In this document: piece after piece, positions 1-10,150 of the stretch
How the letters are laid out: each line of letters begins with the position of its first letter
Position numbering within the stretch: position 1 is the stretch's first letter
Source of the DNA: Megaustenia siamemsis
Lineage: Eukaryota; Mollusca; Gastropoda; Stylommatophora; Ariophantidae
Assembly (NCBI GenBank): GCA_032433765.1
Contig: JAVIAB010000124.1
Location: 74,635,746 to 74,699,745, forward strand
Reading direction: 5' to 3'
DNA: 64,000 bases
The notes under the pieces: generated by a model
The model's input: the letters and a program-made list of their open reading frames with translations, nothing else
The model's database searches: none
What the model was told of the DNA's origin: nothing
Made by a program: the position numbers and the translations under genes

Positions 1-1269
1 GATGTTATTATTGTGCCCAAGTATTTGAAACGTTGCACTTGTTTCAGATTTGTCTCGTTTATTTTTATGCTGTATGATGGTGATGATTGTTTCTTCGATA
101 TAACCATTACTTCTGTTTTCTTACTATTCAGACTGAGACCTTTCTTGTTGCTTTCTTTTACTATTATGTCTATCATTTCTTGTAGTTCGATTTTGGCCTC
201 TGCTATTAAGACTGTCTCATCCGCATATTGCAAATTATTTATGTTGTGACTGTTGACTTCAAATCCTTTTTTGTCTAATATTGATCTCATAATATATTCG
301 CTGTAAAGTGAAAACAAATCTGGTGACAGAACACAGCCTTGTCTGACTCCTTGTTTTATAAATTGGAATTGTCCTGTTTGTTTGTTAATTCGTATAGCTG
401 CTGTTTGTTGCCAGTACATGTTTTTAATAATTTGCAGATCCCTGCCATCAATGTTTAATTTCTCCAGCATATTGATTATTTCCACATGCTTTACTTTGTC
501 AGATGCTTTCGTGTAGTCTATAAAGCACATATATAGATCTTTCTTTACCTCTATAGATCTTTCTATCAATGTTCTTAAGATGTATATTGCATTATTGGTG
601 CCCTTTCCTTCCACAAATCCACATTTTTCCTCACTTATTTCTAGTTTTATTTTGTTCGTTACACGTCTCATGATTATTCTTAGTAATATTTTAGTCATAT
701 GGCTCATGAGACTAATAGTGCGATGGTCTTCACAATCAGTGGCACCTGACTTCTTCGGTATGGCTACAAAGATAGATTTTAGTAGATCTTCAGGTATGTA
801 TCCAGTGTTATATATGTCATTGAGTAATTTTGTTATGACTTGTACTCCCAGCTCTCCTAATGCATTTATCTCTTCGATTGTTATATTGTCAGGACCTGGA
901 GCTTCGCCTCTTTTCATGTGTTGAATTGCGTCCTCCACTTCACTCTGCATTATTGGTGGTCCTGTGTCTTCATTTGAATTGCTTAATTCTGGTCTTTCAT
1001 CATCATAGAGTTGACTGATATATTCTGTCCATCTTTCCATTGTCTTCTCCTGTCCCATTATTATATTTCCTTGTTTTGATTTCACACATCCTGAAACCTT
1101 CACTTCTTTTCTTCCTGTTAATTCATTTAACTGATTGTGCATAAATTTTGAGTCTTTCTTTTGTTATTTTTCCATTTCTTCACATTTCTGTTTTAACCAT
1201 CCTTCCTTTGCTTCACTGCACTTGTTCTGGATCTCTTTGTGCAATATTTTGTATGTCCGTTCTTGTTTC
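1..1269 (-). pseudogene. LINE reverse transcriptase, partial, YADE catalytic variant
   Basis: Reverse-strand translation gives RT landmarks in order: 'MERWTEYISQLYDD', 'PGPDNITIE', 'IPKKSGATDCEDHRTISLM' (fingers), 'CFIDYTKASDKV' (motif A), 'KQGVRQGCVLSP' (motif B) and 'NNLQYADETVLIAEA' (motif C) near 185-225. The usual Y-A-D-D is Y-A-D-E here, replacing one metal-binding aspartate. One nonsense codon lies near 1168. The frame remains open at the window edge, so the thumb and C-terminus are missing only because of the cut. Confidence 0.85.
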
Positions 1270-2205
1270 TTATGTTTTCTTCTTACGTCCCATTATTTGT
1301 AATATTTCTTCTGTCATCCATTTCTTTTTGTTGATTCTTTTAGTCACTGGTATTACTTCTTTTGATGTTTGTTGAATCGATTGTTTGAGCATTTCCCACT
1401 GCTCCTGGATGTCCTGTATTTTCTCAATAGCATTATATCTATTTTGTACTATCGTTCCGTACTTATCACTCATCTTTTTATCTACTCTTAGTGTATCTAG
1501 TTCTAATTTTATATTTCTTGGTGATTTCTGTGCCTTCCGCAGTTTTATTCTTATCTTTCCAACAACTGGTACATGGTCACTATTGCAATCTGCTCCTGGC
1601 CTTGTTTTAACAGATGTTAGCCCATTCCTGAATCTTCTCTGTACCAGTATAAAATCAATTTGATTGTGTACTTTTTTGTCTGGGCTTTGCCATGTCCATA
1701 GTCGCCTAGGGTGTTGTTTGAACCAGATGTTACCTATAATCATTTCATGGGTCTTTGCCCAATCTATCAATCTATCCCCTCTGTCATTCATCTCTCCAAG
1801 GCCATGCCCCCCAGTCACATTTAGCACTTTAGCTGTTCCTACCTTTGCATTGAAATCCCCTAATATAATAGTTATTTCTTGGGATTTACACTGTTCCATG
1901 GTCGCCTCTAGCTCCTCGTAAAAAGTGTCAATGTCTTCTTCTTCGCTATTACTTGTTGGTGCATGAACGTGAATTATGTTGATATCCATTGGTCTGCCTC
2001 TCAATTTTACTAGCAGAATTCTTTCTGATACTGGCCAAAATCCTTTCACTGTTTTGCTTCTTTCTCTATCTAACATGATGCCTACTCCACTTTCGTGTGT
2101 GGTTCCCCCAGAGTAAATTACATTTCCACTGTCACGTTGTAATAAGCCTGCTCCTTTCCATCTCATTTCACATAGTCCCAAGATGTTCAATTTCATTCTC
2201 TTCAT
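1270..2205 (-). pseudogene. LINE apurinic/apyrimidinic-type endonuclease domain
   Basis: This 311-codon open frame is the N-terminal endonuclease of a LINE polyprotein, which nicks target DNA to prime reverse transcription. Visible family motifs are an N-terminal 'ILGLCEMRWKG' (catalytic E), 'IIHVHAPT', 'IILGDFNAKVG' (catalytic D and N), 'NQIDFILV', and a C-terminal 'SDHVPVV' (catalytic D-H pair). Animal genome annotations often call such copies craniofacial development protein 2-like. The frame stops at 1270, where the RT should follow without a break, so the unit is a pseudogene although the endonuclease itself looks intact. The true start probably lies upstream of this Met. Confidence 0.85.
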
Positions 2206-2807
2206 TTCTTGGTTGATGTTTTCTAGTTTTCCAACCTGGAATGCTGATCTAATGTTCCAAGTTCCTATTGCTAGTGTCTCTTTATTTTTGATCTTGCATA
2301 CAGTTGCTTGATGACGATCGGGTGTAACCTATAGCACATGACGCTCCCTACCGGACGAGGTGGCTGTGAAGTCCCCATTAATGTTGTTAGCTGTAAATAT
2401 AAGGTTGTGATTTGTCATGATTAGTCCAGGCAATTTAAGAAGGTAGTTTGCCATTACTTTCTTTCTTGGCAGTGATTGTACTAGTCGGAGATCGCAGCCA
2501 TTGTCTCTATACATGAGATCCTCTGCCTGCCATCACAGTGTGGGGACCATAACCGGCACTACTTGTCGGCTGCTCCCACAACACCATCCACCACCTGCTC
2601 CAATGGCTTCACATAACCCTGATAGGTGGGCTAAATGGGAGCTCCACCTTGCCCAGGGGTGTCCCGAAGACTAGCGGAGGAAAGGAAAACTTAATTAGGT
2701 GTTGAATAAATAGACCAGGACAGTAATGTGAGTTAGTTAGGGGTATTTATGTCTGTTTAAATAACAGACTCCTAGTTTATATTGGAAAAAACTTAAAGTA
2801 GAAAAAA

Positions 2808-2870
2808 ATTACTTTCTTTCTCTCACACTCTCTCACACTCTCTCTCTTTCTTTCTCTTTCTCTCTTTCTG
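2808..2870 (+). repeat. CT-rich microsatellite
   Basis: A run of cttt/ctct motifs within the intron, about 140 bp before the first spectrin-repeat exon. The rest of 2701-3012 shows no gene. Confidence 0.8.
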
Positions 2871-3012
2871 TCTATTCAGCTGTCTCCTTTACCTTCTCAA
2901 TTGCTCTTTCTTATCTCTTCTTATTTGACTCATGACTTAATAGGATTGACTTGTACATTTACTTAATGTCAGGGTGGTATTCTCAGACAATTACTGTGTA
3001 CTTGTCCACTAG

Positions 3013-3195
3013 TCTTTCCTGGAGAATGCCAATACTAGCAGGTCAGAGATAGACAGCTTGAATGATCTAGCAAGACATTTGAATCGAGTGGGAAGCCCTG
3101 ACAGTCGAGCCTTGATCAACCGCCATATTGGTTCAGTCAACTATAGGTGGGAGCAGCTTATAGGCCAGGCAGAAACTAAACTGTTGACCCTTGAG
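3013..3195 (+). CDS. Spectrin-repeat giant protein, exon 1 of window
   Basis: The exon is bounded by 'cactag' before and 'gtaggt' after; 183 bp, phase 0 to 0, 61 codons with no stop. The peptide begins SFLENANTSRSEIDSLNDLA and ends WEQLIGQAETKLLTLE. The pattern 'V-x-x-RW-E-x-L' with leucine heptads is typical of the end of helix A and start of helix B in spectrin repeats. Spectrin repeats form three-helix rods in cytoskeletal linkers (nesprins, spectraplakins, dystrophin). The next compatible exon is 15 kb downstream. The protein family is secure from the exon set; the exact orthologue is not. Confidence 0.7.
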
Positions 3196-3311
3196 GTAGG
3201 TGATCAATGATGAACCAGTTTAATAACATATATAATGTTAATATCCAGTTGACTCCAAAGTAATATTTAATTAATATTTGATAATTAAATAAAAAAAGAC
3301 CTTTTTTACAG

Positions 3312-3496
3312 ACCTTCAGCACATGATTTTTGGGGTAATGTGGTCGGTATTACGCCCGTGCCGCTTTACTTTCCAAGAAAAAAATCCGATACCCATTAAA
3401 GGCCGAGTGAACCCAGAAGCCGTCGGTTGGGATCGAACCCTACCTCTTGTCCTTTGTAGTCCAGTTCACTAACCACTGAGCTATAGCTGCTCCCAT
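3312..3496 (-). mobile_element. tRNA-headed SINE, family S1, reverse copy
   Basis: Reverse-complement reads a tRNA-like head with A-box-like 'tagctcagtggttag' and B-box 'gggttcgatccc', followed by a body ending near 'catgtgctgaaggtctg'. The same element occurs forward at 6155-6380. The tRNA similarity is the internal pol III promoter of a SINE. There is no sign of a functional tRNA (no intact acceptor stem). Confidence 0.85.
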
Positions 3497-3585
3497 ATTT
3501 GATAATGTTTTAGTTTAATTAATAATATAATCCTACTGAGCTCATAAATGACAAAGACAGACAGCCAATATCAAATAACTAACAT

Positions 3586-4125
3586 ATGCAACAGAGATGG
3601 AAAGAATATTTTGAAGACCTGTTAAATATGACATCAGCTACCAATAAGACAACAAAAACCACACAAGAATGCACAAATACTGAACCCAACATCATGAAAG
3701 AAGAAATTGAAGAAGTAATCAAATATGCAACAAGAAATAAAGCACTGGAGAATGATAACATACCAATATAAATAATAGCAGCAGGAGAAACAGGAGTGAC
3801 ATGGCTGCACAGATTTAATGCAGCATGGCACCAACAAAAAGCCCCAGAAGACTGGCAAAAGGCAATCATTGTGCCAATATGGAAAAAAAAAGGTAGCAAA
3901 AGAGACTGCAATCAATATAGAGGTATATCTCTTCTCAACCATGTAGGAAAGCTATACGCCAAAATTATGAAAAAAAGGCTGAGACCAATAATAGAACTAC
4001 AGTTAAGCAATTCTCAAATGGGATTCTTAAAAAATAGAGGATGTACTGATGCTCTATTCACATTAAAACAGCTTGCAGGAAAAAATGACAGAATACAATC
4101 ACAATTTATAAATAGCTTTCATTGA
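3586..4125 (+). pseudogene. LINE reverse transcriptase fragment (L-J type)
   Basis: Two open pieces in the same protein (3586-3771 and 3796-4125), separated by a single in-frame stop, cover the RT N-terminal and fingers regions. The sequence then shifts frame near 4125, before 'FIDQEKAFDRVN' (motif A). No intact FADD box is recoverable: near 4395 it reads 'LFADDQ' but the frame around it is broken. Confidence 0.75.
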
Positions 4126-4845
4126 CCAGGAAAAAGCATTCGACAGAGTAAACAGAGAACAACTGTGGGAGATACTAATAACATACGGAGTAAGCCAACA
4201 TCTAATCAACCTAATTAAAAGTCTCTACATCAACAGCAGCTGCACAGTCAGAACAGCAGCAGACTACATACACCACTTTGAAGTTAGATCAGGTGTAAGA
4301 CAGGAGTGCGTACTATCCCCCCTACTGTTTATTACATACATGGGCTATATATGCAAGTTAGCCAACCCATCAGAGACAGGAGATCAATGAGGTTTTATTT
4401 GCAGATGATCAGGCACTAATAGTGAAACAATAGAAGACCTACAAAAACACTTAACAAACTCAACAGCACAGGCACAAAATACAACATGAAAATCAACATC
4501 AACAAAATATAAGTCATAAATGTTGCCAAAATTAAACAGAACATCAACATAACTATAGAAGGCATGCAACTAAAACAAGTAGAAGAATTCAAATACCTAG
4601 GAAGTTTAGCGACAAACGATAATTCACAAACAGCAGAAGTAGAATCAAGATGCAACAAAGCTTGTCAAATCATGGGTCAGTTATCACCACCATTGTCCAA
4701 CAAGGAAATAACTCTAGAGGCAAAATGACCACTATACAATACAGTCTTCATCCCAATGGTGTGCTACCAATGCCAGACCTGGACCCTAGATGCAAGAACA
4801 ATAAAAAAAATAAACTCTACTGAGATATAATGTGTCAGACAATGA

Positions 4846-5962
4846 CCCATGCACCAAAGAGTAACTGGTTTCGGAATTGTACAACTGAAGAGGAGCAACT
4901 TCGCTGCAATCACCAATGAACTAACTACTGGAGACCCAGTACTTTCCCAAACAATACTGAAACCCTTGGGCCCATCTGATATATCTCCTCATGGGAAACA
5001 TAAAATACCAGAACTTAAGGAAAATATAACAGCAATCATGAAAAAGGCACCCAATCAGACACAGAAAGAAAAAAACACGTAGTAGAAAAACACATACACG
5101 ATACCTAACCACAGGACTCATGGTCCCACATATACACAGATGGCTCTGCTACAAATGCCACCAGAAATGGAGGGGGTGGTGTGTTCTTGACGCTGAATAA
5201 CCAGGACAAGATCACTAAGTCAATAGCTACTGGGAAATTCTCAAACAACTTTAAAGCAGAAACTGAGGCCCTGAGAGATGCTGCAACACTAACACTGGCT
5301 ACTCAACACAAAAATAGCATGCACAATAAATTGGTGATTCTGACTGATGCACTGTCAGTATTATCAGCTCTAAAAAGCCCCAAGAACAATGAACTAGATG
5401 ACTTGAGAACAGCCCTGGACCAACTATGCAATAGCTTCCAGAGAGTAGTCATTCAGTGGATACCATCACACTGTAATATACACGGGAACGAACACGCAGA
5501 CAAATTAGCTAAAGAGGGAGGGAGATTACCACAAGAGAACCATCTGCTCAGTTATGATGAAGCCAAATCCATCCTCAAAGGCCAGTACCACGAAAAATGG
5601 AAACGAGAACACCCAAAGCATAACGAGAGGGTTGGATACCATCAACTATCAAGGAGGGATCAAGTCATCATACTTCGCCTACGCACTGGCCACAATATAA
5701 TGAGAAATCACATGTTCACCAAATTCAAAATAGGTACAACCAGCCTATGCTACTGTACAATATGATTACAAAACATGTTCTACAGGATTGCCCCAGTACA
5801 CAGACCTGAGAAGAGCAATGTGGTCCACACCCACCTCCCTGGAAGAGAAACTATATGGGGCAATCGAATCACTTAAACAGACAGCTGACTTCATGATAGA
5901 ATCTGGAATCCTACTCTGATTTTGTCTTGATCGCATAGAGAGAGAGTGAGAGAGAGAGAGAG
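4846..5962 (+). mobile_element. L-F: 3' portion of an RNase H-encoding LINE
   Basis: A 5'-truncated copy with an RNase H domain and a characteristic tail ending 'cttgatcgcatagagagag', followed by a (GA)n tract. A second element at about 9796-10150 shares the tail ('acagctgacttcat...ctctgatt...cttgatcgca'). RNase H at the C-terminus is a feature of I-, R1- and LOA-type LINEs and some Jockey relatives. Which of these is not decidable from this piece. Confidence 0.75.
5110..5765 (+). pseudogene. LINE RNase H domain
   Basis: Removes RNA from the RNA/DNA hybrid during retrotransposition. Catalytic residues are visible: 'HIYTDGSA' (D, about 5125-5150), 'FKAETEAL' (E), 'ILTDALSVLSAL' (D), and 'WIPSHCNIHGNEHADKLAK' (H and final D). 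The formal ORF starts at 5181 inside the domain; the first catalytic D lies just upstream in the same frame. Downstream, a frameshifted Cys-His knuckle-like piece ('TEHVLQDCP') and a closing 'SLKQTADFMIESGIL' can be read. The copy is dead but the RNase H core is well preserved. Confidence 0.85.
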
Positions 5963-5965
5963 ACA
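5935..5965 (+). repeat. (GA)n tail microsatellite of L-F
   Basis: Purine-only gagaga run at the 3' end of the L-F copy. The same tail type follows the related element at 10134-10151. Confidence 0.85.
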
Positions 5966-6154
5966 AATGACAGGAAACAGTCTGAGAGATAAGATAAGAA
6001 ATGAAGAACTGAGAAAAAAAGCTAGGAATAGCCCCCGCCATAGAATATATAAAGAAAAAACAGATAAAATGGTTTGGCTATGTGACAAGGCAGAAAAATC
6101 AAAACACATCTCAATGAGCTGTCAATAAACACTGTTGTGGGAATACCAGACCCA

Positions 6155-6380
6155 AGAGTTGATCTGCGATAGCTCAGTGGTTAGTGAACTGGACTACAAA
6201 GGACAAGGGGTAGGGTTCGATCCCAACCGACGGCTCCCGGGTTCACCCAGCCTTAAATGGGTACCGGACTTTTTTTCTGGGAAAGTAAAGCAGCACGGGC
6301 GTAATACCGACCACATTACCTCAAAAATCATGTGCTGAAGGTCTGTAAAATATAGGGTCACTAACACCATATTTCCCTAT
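6155..6380 (+). mobile_element. tRNA-headed SINE, family S1, forward copy
   Basis: Starts near 'gatctgcgatagctcagtgg'. The A box is at about 6168-6185 and the B box 'gggttcgatccc' at about 6212-6223. The body matches the reverse copy at 3312-3496 almost throughout, including 'acgggcgtaataccgacc' and 'catgtgctgaaggtctg'. A related, much older copy may lie at 17780-18010. The stretch 6380-6590 after it holds only AT-rich sequence. Confidence 0.85.
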
Positions 6381-6589
6381 ACGCTACATGGTGTGACGGG
6401 GTACTTTACTTTTTACTTTACTACTAGGAAATATAACAGCAGCAGAGACAAACAGAAGAGCAAAAGACCGCAAATTATATCTCCCCTCGATGCTGAAAGG
6501 CAAATGAGGAAGAAGAAGAAGAATAATATAATTGTCAGTAAAATAATTAATAATAAAACAATTATCAGTAATTTTATCACATATCTATT

Positions 6590-6870
6590 GTCCTTTTGAG
6601 CTGAAGACAGCACATAGGACAGAAACTCTGAAGATAGCACATAGGACAGAAATCCTAGACTCTTATGTTCAACAATCTTTATTATCAAGTGTCAGACCTT
6701 GCACAGGACCGGCATTGTATTTCACCACACGGCTCTGTTCTAGGTGAATCGCTCAATTTTGATATGGGATCTGATACCTGCTATTGTTGCCTCTCGCCTC
6801 AATGTTTTTTTTCATGTTTCTCTAGGTTGGCCTTTTTTCTTTTACCCTCTGGTTCCCATTTGAAGGGAAT
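6590..6870 (-). mobile_element. L-B LINE 3' fragment
   Basis: Reverse-strand 3' terminus 'ctgtcttcagctcaaaagg' next to 'acaatagat' matches other L-B copies (20385-21700, 34010-34800). Inside it, a short segment ('gcacataggacagaaa') is tandemly duplicated at about 6610-6655. Only the 3' end of the RT C-terminal region is present; no intact ORF. Confidence 0.7.
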
Positions 6871-6879
6871 AATAGAAAG

Positions 6880-7055
6880 AAAAGGTATGTGTTAACACTC
6901 GGAAAAAATGACAAATAAACAACAACAGAAAAAACAAAGAACAATATATGGTCCAAAGCAGGATCGAACCCGTACTCCATGGCACTGCACTTTGCTACTG
7001 CCACGAGAAGCTGAACGAGTGTCTTACACGAAGGCGTTCCCATGACTATAGCATA
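6880..7055 (-). mobile_element. tRNA-headed SINE, family S2, reverse copy
   Basis: The reverse strand reads a B box 'gggttcgatcctgc' and shares 'ggtccaaagcaggatcgaac' (+ strand) with copies at 51300-51560 and 52285-52530. Its 5' end forms one arm of the palindrome at 7019-7110. The A-box region is partly missing compared with the other copies. Confidence 0.7.
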
Positions 7056-7110
7056 GGGTTATGATCGTAACCCAATGCTATAGTCATGGGAACGCCTTCG
7101 TGTAAGACAC
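7019..7110. repeat. 92-bp near-perfect palindrome
   Basis: Arms 7019-7054 and 7075-7110 are exact reverse complements over 36 bp. The 20-bp centre is itself an almost perfect palindrome around 'gatc' (7063-7066). The arms correspond to the 5' end of SINE S2 in head-to-head orientation: the reverse copy lies to the left and a diverged forward copy (7075-7180) to the right. Confidence 0.9.
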
Positions 7111-7180
7111 TGCTCACAATAGCTAATTTTTTAATTAGCTGAGTGACAGTGTACCTAGCGTTCGGCTTGGTAAACAATGT
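7075..7180 (+). mobile_element. Possible forward SINE S2 head
   Basis: After the shared 36-bp 5' end, the sequence 'agctgagtgacagtgtacc' and 'tagcgttcggcttgg' resembles the A-box side of the S2 copy at 51300-51560 (reverse). The rest of the tRNA head and tail is not evident, so it is either truncated or only the edge of an inverted duplication. Confidence 0.4.
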
Positions 7181-7349
7181 TGACTTTCCTTGTCTCCAAC
7201 GGTTTATCTCATTCTATTAGAGAATTTCACGCTATCTGTTACCACAGTGAGATGGCAGATTTTTTAAAAATGTAATCACAGGTTTGATAATAAATGTGTG
7301 TACACAGTTCGTTAACCATCGCTGTAGATCAAGTCTTTATTCACTGGCT

Positions 7350-9057
7350 TCGTTAGCAACCATGGAAGCTAATGACTTTACTTGTGCCGACGGTTGGGTT
7401 GGGGCAAATTGTACGTTACAATGTCACTGCTATAATGGCTTAGTTTGTGACAAAACTACAGGGACATGCCCAAACAATGACAGTTGTCAGCACAAAATTT
7501 TCGGACCCCAGTGTCAGTACTTGGATTTTATTTGCAAATATGCCCAAAAATCTGAACCTACTTTCCTGTTTGATAACAACGACACCTCATGCAATCCGGA
7601 CACAGATTCTACATCAGTTGAGGCAACTTTCAATCAATCTTTGCCGTGCTCCTGGTTTCGGATTTATGCGAATGACTTAAAATATCCGGACAGTTTCACG
7701 GTAAAACTGAATAGTTCTGCCTCATGTAACAATGTATCAAGGTTTGTAGTTAGTCCGCACGAGATTGATGCCTTCTGCTCTGGGGCTGGTCTGATCAACA
7801 AGTTACGGATTGAAAGGGCGATAGTTGCAAATATCTGCTCCATCTACATTGGCGGGGGTCGGAAAGTGGCTCTCAAACAGATCACAAACCAGACCGACAA
7901 ATTTGATGCTTGTTATACAGGAGACGGATGTGGACCAGAGGCCGCAGTTAATAGCAAAACAAAGACCAATCTCTATAACAATGACTGCACACACACACAA
8001 TGGAAAAGTGGAACCAATTCTGTTTACTGGTATCTGAACTTTGCAATGCCCCAGAAGACTCACATCATTCGTTCGTTCGTTCGTTCGTTCGCTTTTGTCA
8101 GCTTTGACCTCTGACGAAGTCCCACCCACTCAATTTTGTGGGACTGAATTTTGCGTGTAAAGTCTGTTTTATCCCATTACAGGATGCCCCTCGCCATGCA
8201 GGCAGATTTACTCCGACTTCAGAGGTACTAATTTTTAGGGAATTAGTAAAACCCAGGTGTCCTCGCCAGGGTACGAACCCCGGCTGTTGCCGTGGTAAGC
8301 CAACCGCCTATCGATTGCGCTAACCGGACACCCTCACATCATTCGAATCTATCATCGAGCTAGCACTATGATTCGGGTAAAGAATGCCACTCTAAAGGCT
8401 TTCTCTGACAGTGGCGGAGTAGTGTTCCAGTATAATGATATATCATACCCTAATTTATCTGTGAACACTATTGTAGTCAAAACACAAACGTCAATGGCAC
8501 ACATTAAGATCGAGTTCTCACCGACTATTTCGCAGGCCGACAGTGCACTGACGGTATGTGAGGTGCAAACATTTACAGACACCTATTGTCTGGACGAGCA
8601 TTCTTGGTCATTTTGTGCAGTGTGTAGTGGGTGTAGTAAAGGCTGCAATGTCATCATCGGTACTTGTCACGGCTACTGTTCACATGGGATCTATGGACAC
8701 GACTGTTCTGGGTCTTGTCTCAGTGTCTGTCCTTTATTTGAGGAAAAATCTGGAAAATGCCTACAATGTAAACATCTTGGCTATACCTGTATTGACACTT
8801 GTCCCGATGGTAATTTTGGGCTACAGTGCGAACAGATGTGTTCTGATGGTTGTGACATCATATGTACTCTCAAATGTCTGGACAACTGTTTCAACGACAC
8901 CTGTCAACAGTCGATTGGGAATCTGTACATGCAAGAGAACGTTCTATGGGTCAGACTGCACTCTCAAATCTCCGGACAACTGTTTAACGAAACCTGTGAT
9001 TCCCACGTTCAGAAGAGTCTGCCGACTACAACAAGCCCAAGCATATGGGCACTTTAA
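7350..9057 (+). pseudogene. EGF-repeat / discoidin-like secreted or receptor protein, broken retrocopy
   Basis: The first part (to about 8071) encodes a laminin-type EGF-like unit ('CADGWVGANCTLQCHC', 'CDKTTGTCPN') and then a region ending 'NFAMPQKTHIIR', with the 'VNGG'-like spacing and terminal H-I-I-R-strand pattern of discoidin/fucolectin-type domains. After a SINE insertion the same frame resumes ('IYHRASTMIRVKNATL') and reaches further Cys-rich EGF units ('CSHGIYGHDCSGSC', 'CPDGNFGLQCEQMC'). Around 8905-8925 the reading frame shifts (+1): the next EGF-like stretch 'CTCKRTFYGSDC' is in another frame. Multi-domain architecture without introns suggests a processed copy. The N-terminus is uncertain: the Met at 7284 gives no obvious signal peptide. 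MEGF/receptor-like proteins with this layout are common in molluscs. Confidence 0.7.
8072..8332 (-). mobile_element. SINE S3 inserted in coding sequence, with 13-bp TSD
   Basis: The direct repeat ctcacatcattcg flanks the insert at 8059-8071 and 8333-8345. In reverse orientation the element has a tRNA-like head (A box 'tagcgcaatcgataggcgg', B box 'gggttcgtaccc') ending at about 8332. A body shared with the SINE at 27715-28050 follows, then an (AACG)n tail, seen as gttcgttcg at 8072-8092. Removing the insert plus one repeat copy rejoins the coding frame exactly. Confidence 0.92.
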
Positions 9058-9079
9058 TGTGTTTCTGTGCTAGACATGG

Positions 9080-9800
9080 TTCATTTTTTGGTGTTTTTTA
9101 GTGAAGCCATGGCTCATATCTTGCTGTGTTTCTGTCCTAGCCATGGCTCATATCTTAGCTTGTGTGTGCTGGTCATGGCTCATATCTTGGTGTGTGTCAT
9201 GTTAGTCATAACTCATATCTCGGTGTGTCCGTGTTAATCATGTCTCATATCTGTATGTGTGTCTGTGTTTAGTCATATCTCATATCTTAGTGTGTACCAG
9301 TGTTAGTCATATGTCATATCTTTGTGTGTGCATGTCTGGGTTAGTGATATCTCATATCTTTGTGTGCATGTTTATGTTAGTCATATCTCATATCTTTGTG
9401 TGTGCATGTCTGTGTTTGTCACATCTCATATCCTTGTGTGTGCATGGCTATGTTAGTCCCATCTCATATCTGTGTGTGTGTGCATATCTATGTTAGTCAT
9501 ATCTCTTATCTTTGTGTGCATGTCTATGTTAGGCATGTGTCATATCTTTGTGTGTGCATGTCAATGTCAGTTATATCTCATATCTTTATGTGCATGTTTA
9601 TGTTAGTCATGTGTCATATATCTTGATGTGTGTCAGTGTTAGTCATGCCTCGTATCGCTGTGTGCATGTCTGTATTAGTCACATCTCATATCTTTGTGTG
9701 TGCATGTCTGTGTTAGTCACATCTCATATTTTTGTGTGTCCGTGTCTATGTTAGTCACATCTCACATCTTTGTGTGTGCATGTCTGTGTTAGTCACCTCT
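9080..9800 (+). repeat. ~38-bp degenerate minisatellite
   Basis: Roughly 18 diverged units of the form 'tctttgtgtgtgcatgtct' + 'gtgttagtcacatctcata'. The array starts right after the EGF pseudogene. The open frames within it (9257-9754) simply read the repeat and are not genes. Confidence 0.85.
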
Positions 9801-10150
9801 AGTGACTCGGGCAGATGGTGCTCGTAAACCTGGGAGGCCCTACCATCTAAGGGCAGAATCCCCCTACAGAAAAGACAATCTGCTGCCTTGCAGGAAGATT
9901 GGGGACAATCAAAGGCTAGGGAAAGCAAACCCGAATAAAATGCTGGCTGAAATCGGATGCACTGGGCCACTGGCGCAGAACACAGTGCAATGTATTAACA
10001 GGTGTTCAGTCAGAGTGGATCTGACAGACTATAATTGTGATGTTCTGTCTGTGGGGGAGATCAACACACTTAGCCTGACAGCTGACTTCATATGAGAGTC
10101 TGGAATCCTTACTCTGATTGAGTCCTGATCGCAGAGAGAGAGAGAGAGAA
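9796..10150 (+). mobile_element. Short retroposon with an L-F LINE tail
   Basis: The 3' ~70 bp ('acagctgacttcat', 'tctggaatcc', 'actctgatt', 'cctgatcgca', then (GA)n) match the L-F terminus at 5876-5965. The upstream 280 bp ('gatggtgctcgtaaacctgg'...) is unrelated to L-F coding sequence. This looks like a SINE using the L-F tail, or a rearranged L-F. No clear pol III boxes were seen. Confidence 0.5.

Larger units (their letters stand above)
1..2700 (-). mobile_element. L-C-type non-LTR retrotransposon (RTE-like), 3' end outside window
   Basis: The reverse strand reads from a GC-richer 5' region (about 2700-2290) through an AP-type endonuclease (2205-1270) into a reverse transcriptase that runs off the left edge. 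The RT resembles the L-C copy at 13810-15215, including the block around the catalytic motif. A single APE-RT reading frame without RNase H is typical of RTE-like LINEs. The copy is dead: there is a stop just after the endonuclease ORF and another near 1168. The 3' tail is not in the window. Confidence 0.85.
3560..6150 (+). mobile_element. L-J-type LINE remnant interrupted by an L-F element
   Basis: RT pieces on the + strand read 'WKEYFEDLLN', 'PEDWQKAIIVPIWKKKGSK', 'YRGISLLNHVGKLYAKIM', 'FIDQEKAFDRVNREQLWE' and 'RSGVRQECVLSPLLF' up to about 4840. The C-terminal part ('RNEELRKKLGIAPAIEYIKK...IKWFGYV') resumes at 5966-6110. An RNase H-bearing LINE tail (about 4846-5962) splits it. A near-identical 'agacaatgac/agacaaatgac' at the two edges looks like a decayed target-site duplication. 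Stops and frameshifts make it a fossil. It is closest in the window to the minus-strand L-J copy at 45120-48690. Confidence 0.8.

Noticed and set aside
6168..6223. tRNA gene
   Set aside because: A- and B-box-like motifs are present, but no cloverleaf with a paired acceptor stem follows and the same sequence recurs with a SINE body. The same applies to 3312-3496, 8260-8332, 23700-23760, 28000-28050, 28354-28440, 51410-51500 and 52390-52460.
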